7,625 nt of DNA from Actinomycetes bacterium (GTDB lineage Bacteria; Actinomycetota; Acidimicrobiia; Acidimicrobiales; Palsa-688), in NCBI GenBank assembly GCA_021816565.1, contig JAKAXN010000218.1, positions 1 through 7,625 on the forward strand. The letters are read 5' to 3'. Every line of letters starts with the position of its first letter. Within the stretch, counting starts at the first letter, position 1. Made by a program: the position numbers and the translations under genes. The notes under the pieces were generated by a model. The model saw only the letters and a program-made list of their open reading frames with translations, ran no database searches and was not told where the DNA came from. Below are positions 6,712 to 7,625 of this stretch, piece by piece.

Positions 6712-6746
6712 CCTTAGTTAAAGATAGGTCACATCTTTAACTAAGG
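6712..6746. repeat. Perfect 14-bp inverted repeat upstream of the Fic gene (operator candidate)
   Basis: CCTTAGTTAAAGAT (6712-6725) and ATCTTTAACTAAGG (6733-6746) are exact reverse complements, separated by the 7-base spacer AGGTCAC. The arms are AT-rich in otherwise very GC-rich sequence, and their centres are 21 bp apart, about two helical turns, as expected for a dimeric or tetrameric repressor on one DNA face. The repeat ends 24 bases before the Fic start codon and 14 bases before the ribosome site, where a promoter should be. No T-run follows, which argues against a terminator. A likely role is the operator controlling the Fic gene. Confidence 0.7.
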
Positions 6747-6770
6747 TGTGTGGCAGGGAAAGGATGACCG

Positions 6771-7625
6771 ATGAGCCACCTGGTGCGCCGCACCTGGGAA
6801 TACGATCCGGCGCTCTACGCTCCGGCCCGCTACCGCAAGGCGTGCGGCTACGAGGCGTTCGTGCCTGACCCTCTCGAGCTGCTCGACCTGGATCTCCCCG
6901 GAGAGGTGGCCGGCGTCGTCTCCGACGCCGAAGCGGCCATCCATGCTCTAAACGCCCGGGGCGGCCGGGCTCTCGCTCCGCTGGCCCGGCTGCTGCTGCG
7001 CACCGAATCGATCGCCTCTTCCAAGGTGGAGGGCATGGCGGTCGACGCCCGGACGCTGGCGCGCGCCGAGGTCAACGCCGAGACCGGTGGCAGCCCGTCT
7101 GCGACCGCGCTCGAGGTGCTGGCCAACATCGACGCCATGCAACTCGCCGTCGAGCAGGCAGCCGGCGCGGAAGCGGTCGGCCTGGAGGCCATCCTCGACA
7201 TCCACCGGGCCCTGATGGCCGGCTCCCCCACCCCTGAAATCGGCGGCCAGGTCCGCGCCGAGCAGAACTGGATCGGCGGAAATGACTACAACCCGTGCGG
7301 AGCCGACTTCGTACCACCACCGCCGGAGGAGGTGGGCCGGCTACTCGACGACCTGTGCCGTTTCTCCTCCAGCGACATGCTGCCACCGCTGGTGCAGGCC
7401 GCCGTTGCCCACGCCCAGTTCGAGACCATCCACCCCTTCAGCGACGGCAACGGGCGCACGGGACGGGCCCTGGTACAGGTAGTGCTGCGCCGACGGGGGC
7501 TGGCGCCCCGATACGTCCCACCCATCAGCGTGGTCCTCGCTGCGGACAAGGCCCGCTACATCTCCGGGCTCACCGCCTTCCGCGAAGGCGCAGTGGCCAG
7601 CTGGGTCCAGGACTTCGCTGTGGCC
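6771..7625 (+). CDS. Fic family protein AMPylase with N-terminal inhibitory motif, 3' end missing
   Basis: Fic enzymes usually transfer AMP from ATP to a hydroxyl of a target protein. 285 codons are visible before the window ends. Residues about 5-100 match the Fic/DOC N-terminal region (RRTWEYDPALYAPARYRK). It carries SSKVEG (83-88), the [S/T]xxxE[G/N] inhibitory motif whose Glu87 blocks ATP binding, so this is a class II, self-inhibited Fic. The flap is NWIGGNDYNP (166-175), followed by ADFVPPPPEEV. The catalytic motif HPFSDGNGRTGR (221-232) is complete, including His221. ATG at 6771 has AGGA six bases upstream (6761-6764); the nearer ATG at 6764 is out of frame. Homologues often run to about 370 residues and end in a winged-helix domain, which would lie beyond this window. 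The perfect dyad just upstream suggests autoregulation. The target is unknown. Together with its place beside a tRNA, this suggests an accessory gene. Confidence 0.95.
   Translation, partial: MSHLVRRTWEYDPALYAPARYRKACGYEAFVPDPLELLDLDLPGEVAGVVSDAEAAIHALNARGGRALAPLARLLLRTESIASSKVEGMAVDARTLARAEVNAETGGSPSATALEVLANIDAMQLAVEQAAGAEAVGLEAILDIHRALMAGSPTPEIGGQVRAEQNWIGGNDYNPCGADFVPPPPEEVGRLLDDLCRFSSSDMLPPLVQAAVAHAQFETIHPFSDGNGRTGRALVQVVLRRRGLAPRYVPPISVVLAADKARYISGLTAFREGAVASWVQDFAVA

Noticed and set aside
6449..6721. Plus-strand 90-codon frame between tRNA and Fic
   Set aside because: Arg/Gly-rich composition, no ribosome site, no family resemblance, and the frame ends inside the dyad.
6764..6868. ATG at 6764 as the Fic start or a small overlapping gene
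   Set aside because: It is out of frame with Fic; the ATG at 6771 has the correct spacing from AGGA and leads into the known N-terminal region.
1..7625. CRISPR array or complete mobile element
   Set aside because: No regularly spaced repeats, no transposase or integrase, and no target-site duplications were seen.

Overview
The window is very GC-rich DNA with strongly G/C-biased third codon positions. It carries the lysA–hom–thrC–rho gene order that is characteristic of Actinomycetota, and its Rho has a long low-complexity, Arg-rich insertion of the kind found in that phylum. An actinobacterium is the best guess, possibly from a lineage outside the well-studied ones (Acidimicrobiia-like); the exact class cannot be fixed from this sequence. 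Position 1 looks like a contig end, and it carries a short chimeric tail.

Layout. The minus strand holds, in transcription order, a single-domain response regulator (6198-5788), lysA (5787-4468), hom (4435-3119), thrC (3122-2052), a 287-bp gap with a possible promoter and a perfect hairpin, and then rho (1764 down to the left edge, 3' end missing). The regulator stop and the lysA start touch (TGA-ATG), hom and thrC overlap by 4 bp (GTGA), and lysA and hom are 32 bp apart, so these four genes read as one operon. A 79-bp divergent region separates the regulator from a plus-strand tRNA-Arg(CCG) at 6278-6352. About 420 bp without a convincing gene follows, ending in a perfect, AT-rich 14-bp inverted repeat. 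Directly after it, a Fic-domain AMP transferase begins on the plus strand and runs off the right edge.

How the genes work together. Hom makes homoserine from aspartate semialdehyde, ThrC converts phosphohomoserine to threonine, and LysA makes lysine from meso-diaminopimelate, so the operon covers both arms of the aspartate family. Homoserine kinase (thrB), which usually lies between thrC and rho in actinobacteria, is absent, and the usual upstream neighbour argS is replaced by the response regulator and the tRNA-Arg. Rho is the transcription termination helicase. The Fic segment beyond the tRNA looks like accessory DNA: it is unrelated to the operon and probably autoregulated.

Most notable observations: (1) the first 27 bases are an exact inverted copy of an internal piece of hom, which breaks the Rho C-terminus and looks like a chimera; (2) a 35-bp perfect dyad stands in front of a self-inhibited (class II) Fic gene; (3) Rho has Gly at the position of E. 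coli Ser266, a bicyclomycin-contact residue; (4) a response regulator is fused into the lysine/threonine operon while thrB is missing. I see no clearly new multi-gene system. The Fic gene with its dyad beside a tRNA is the nearest candidate, and most of its context lies outside the window.
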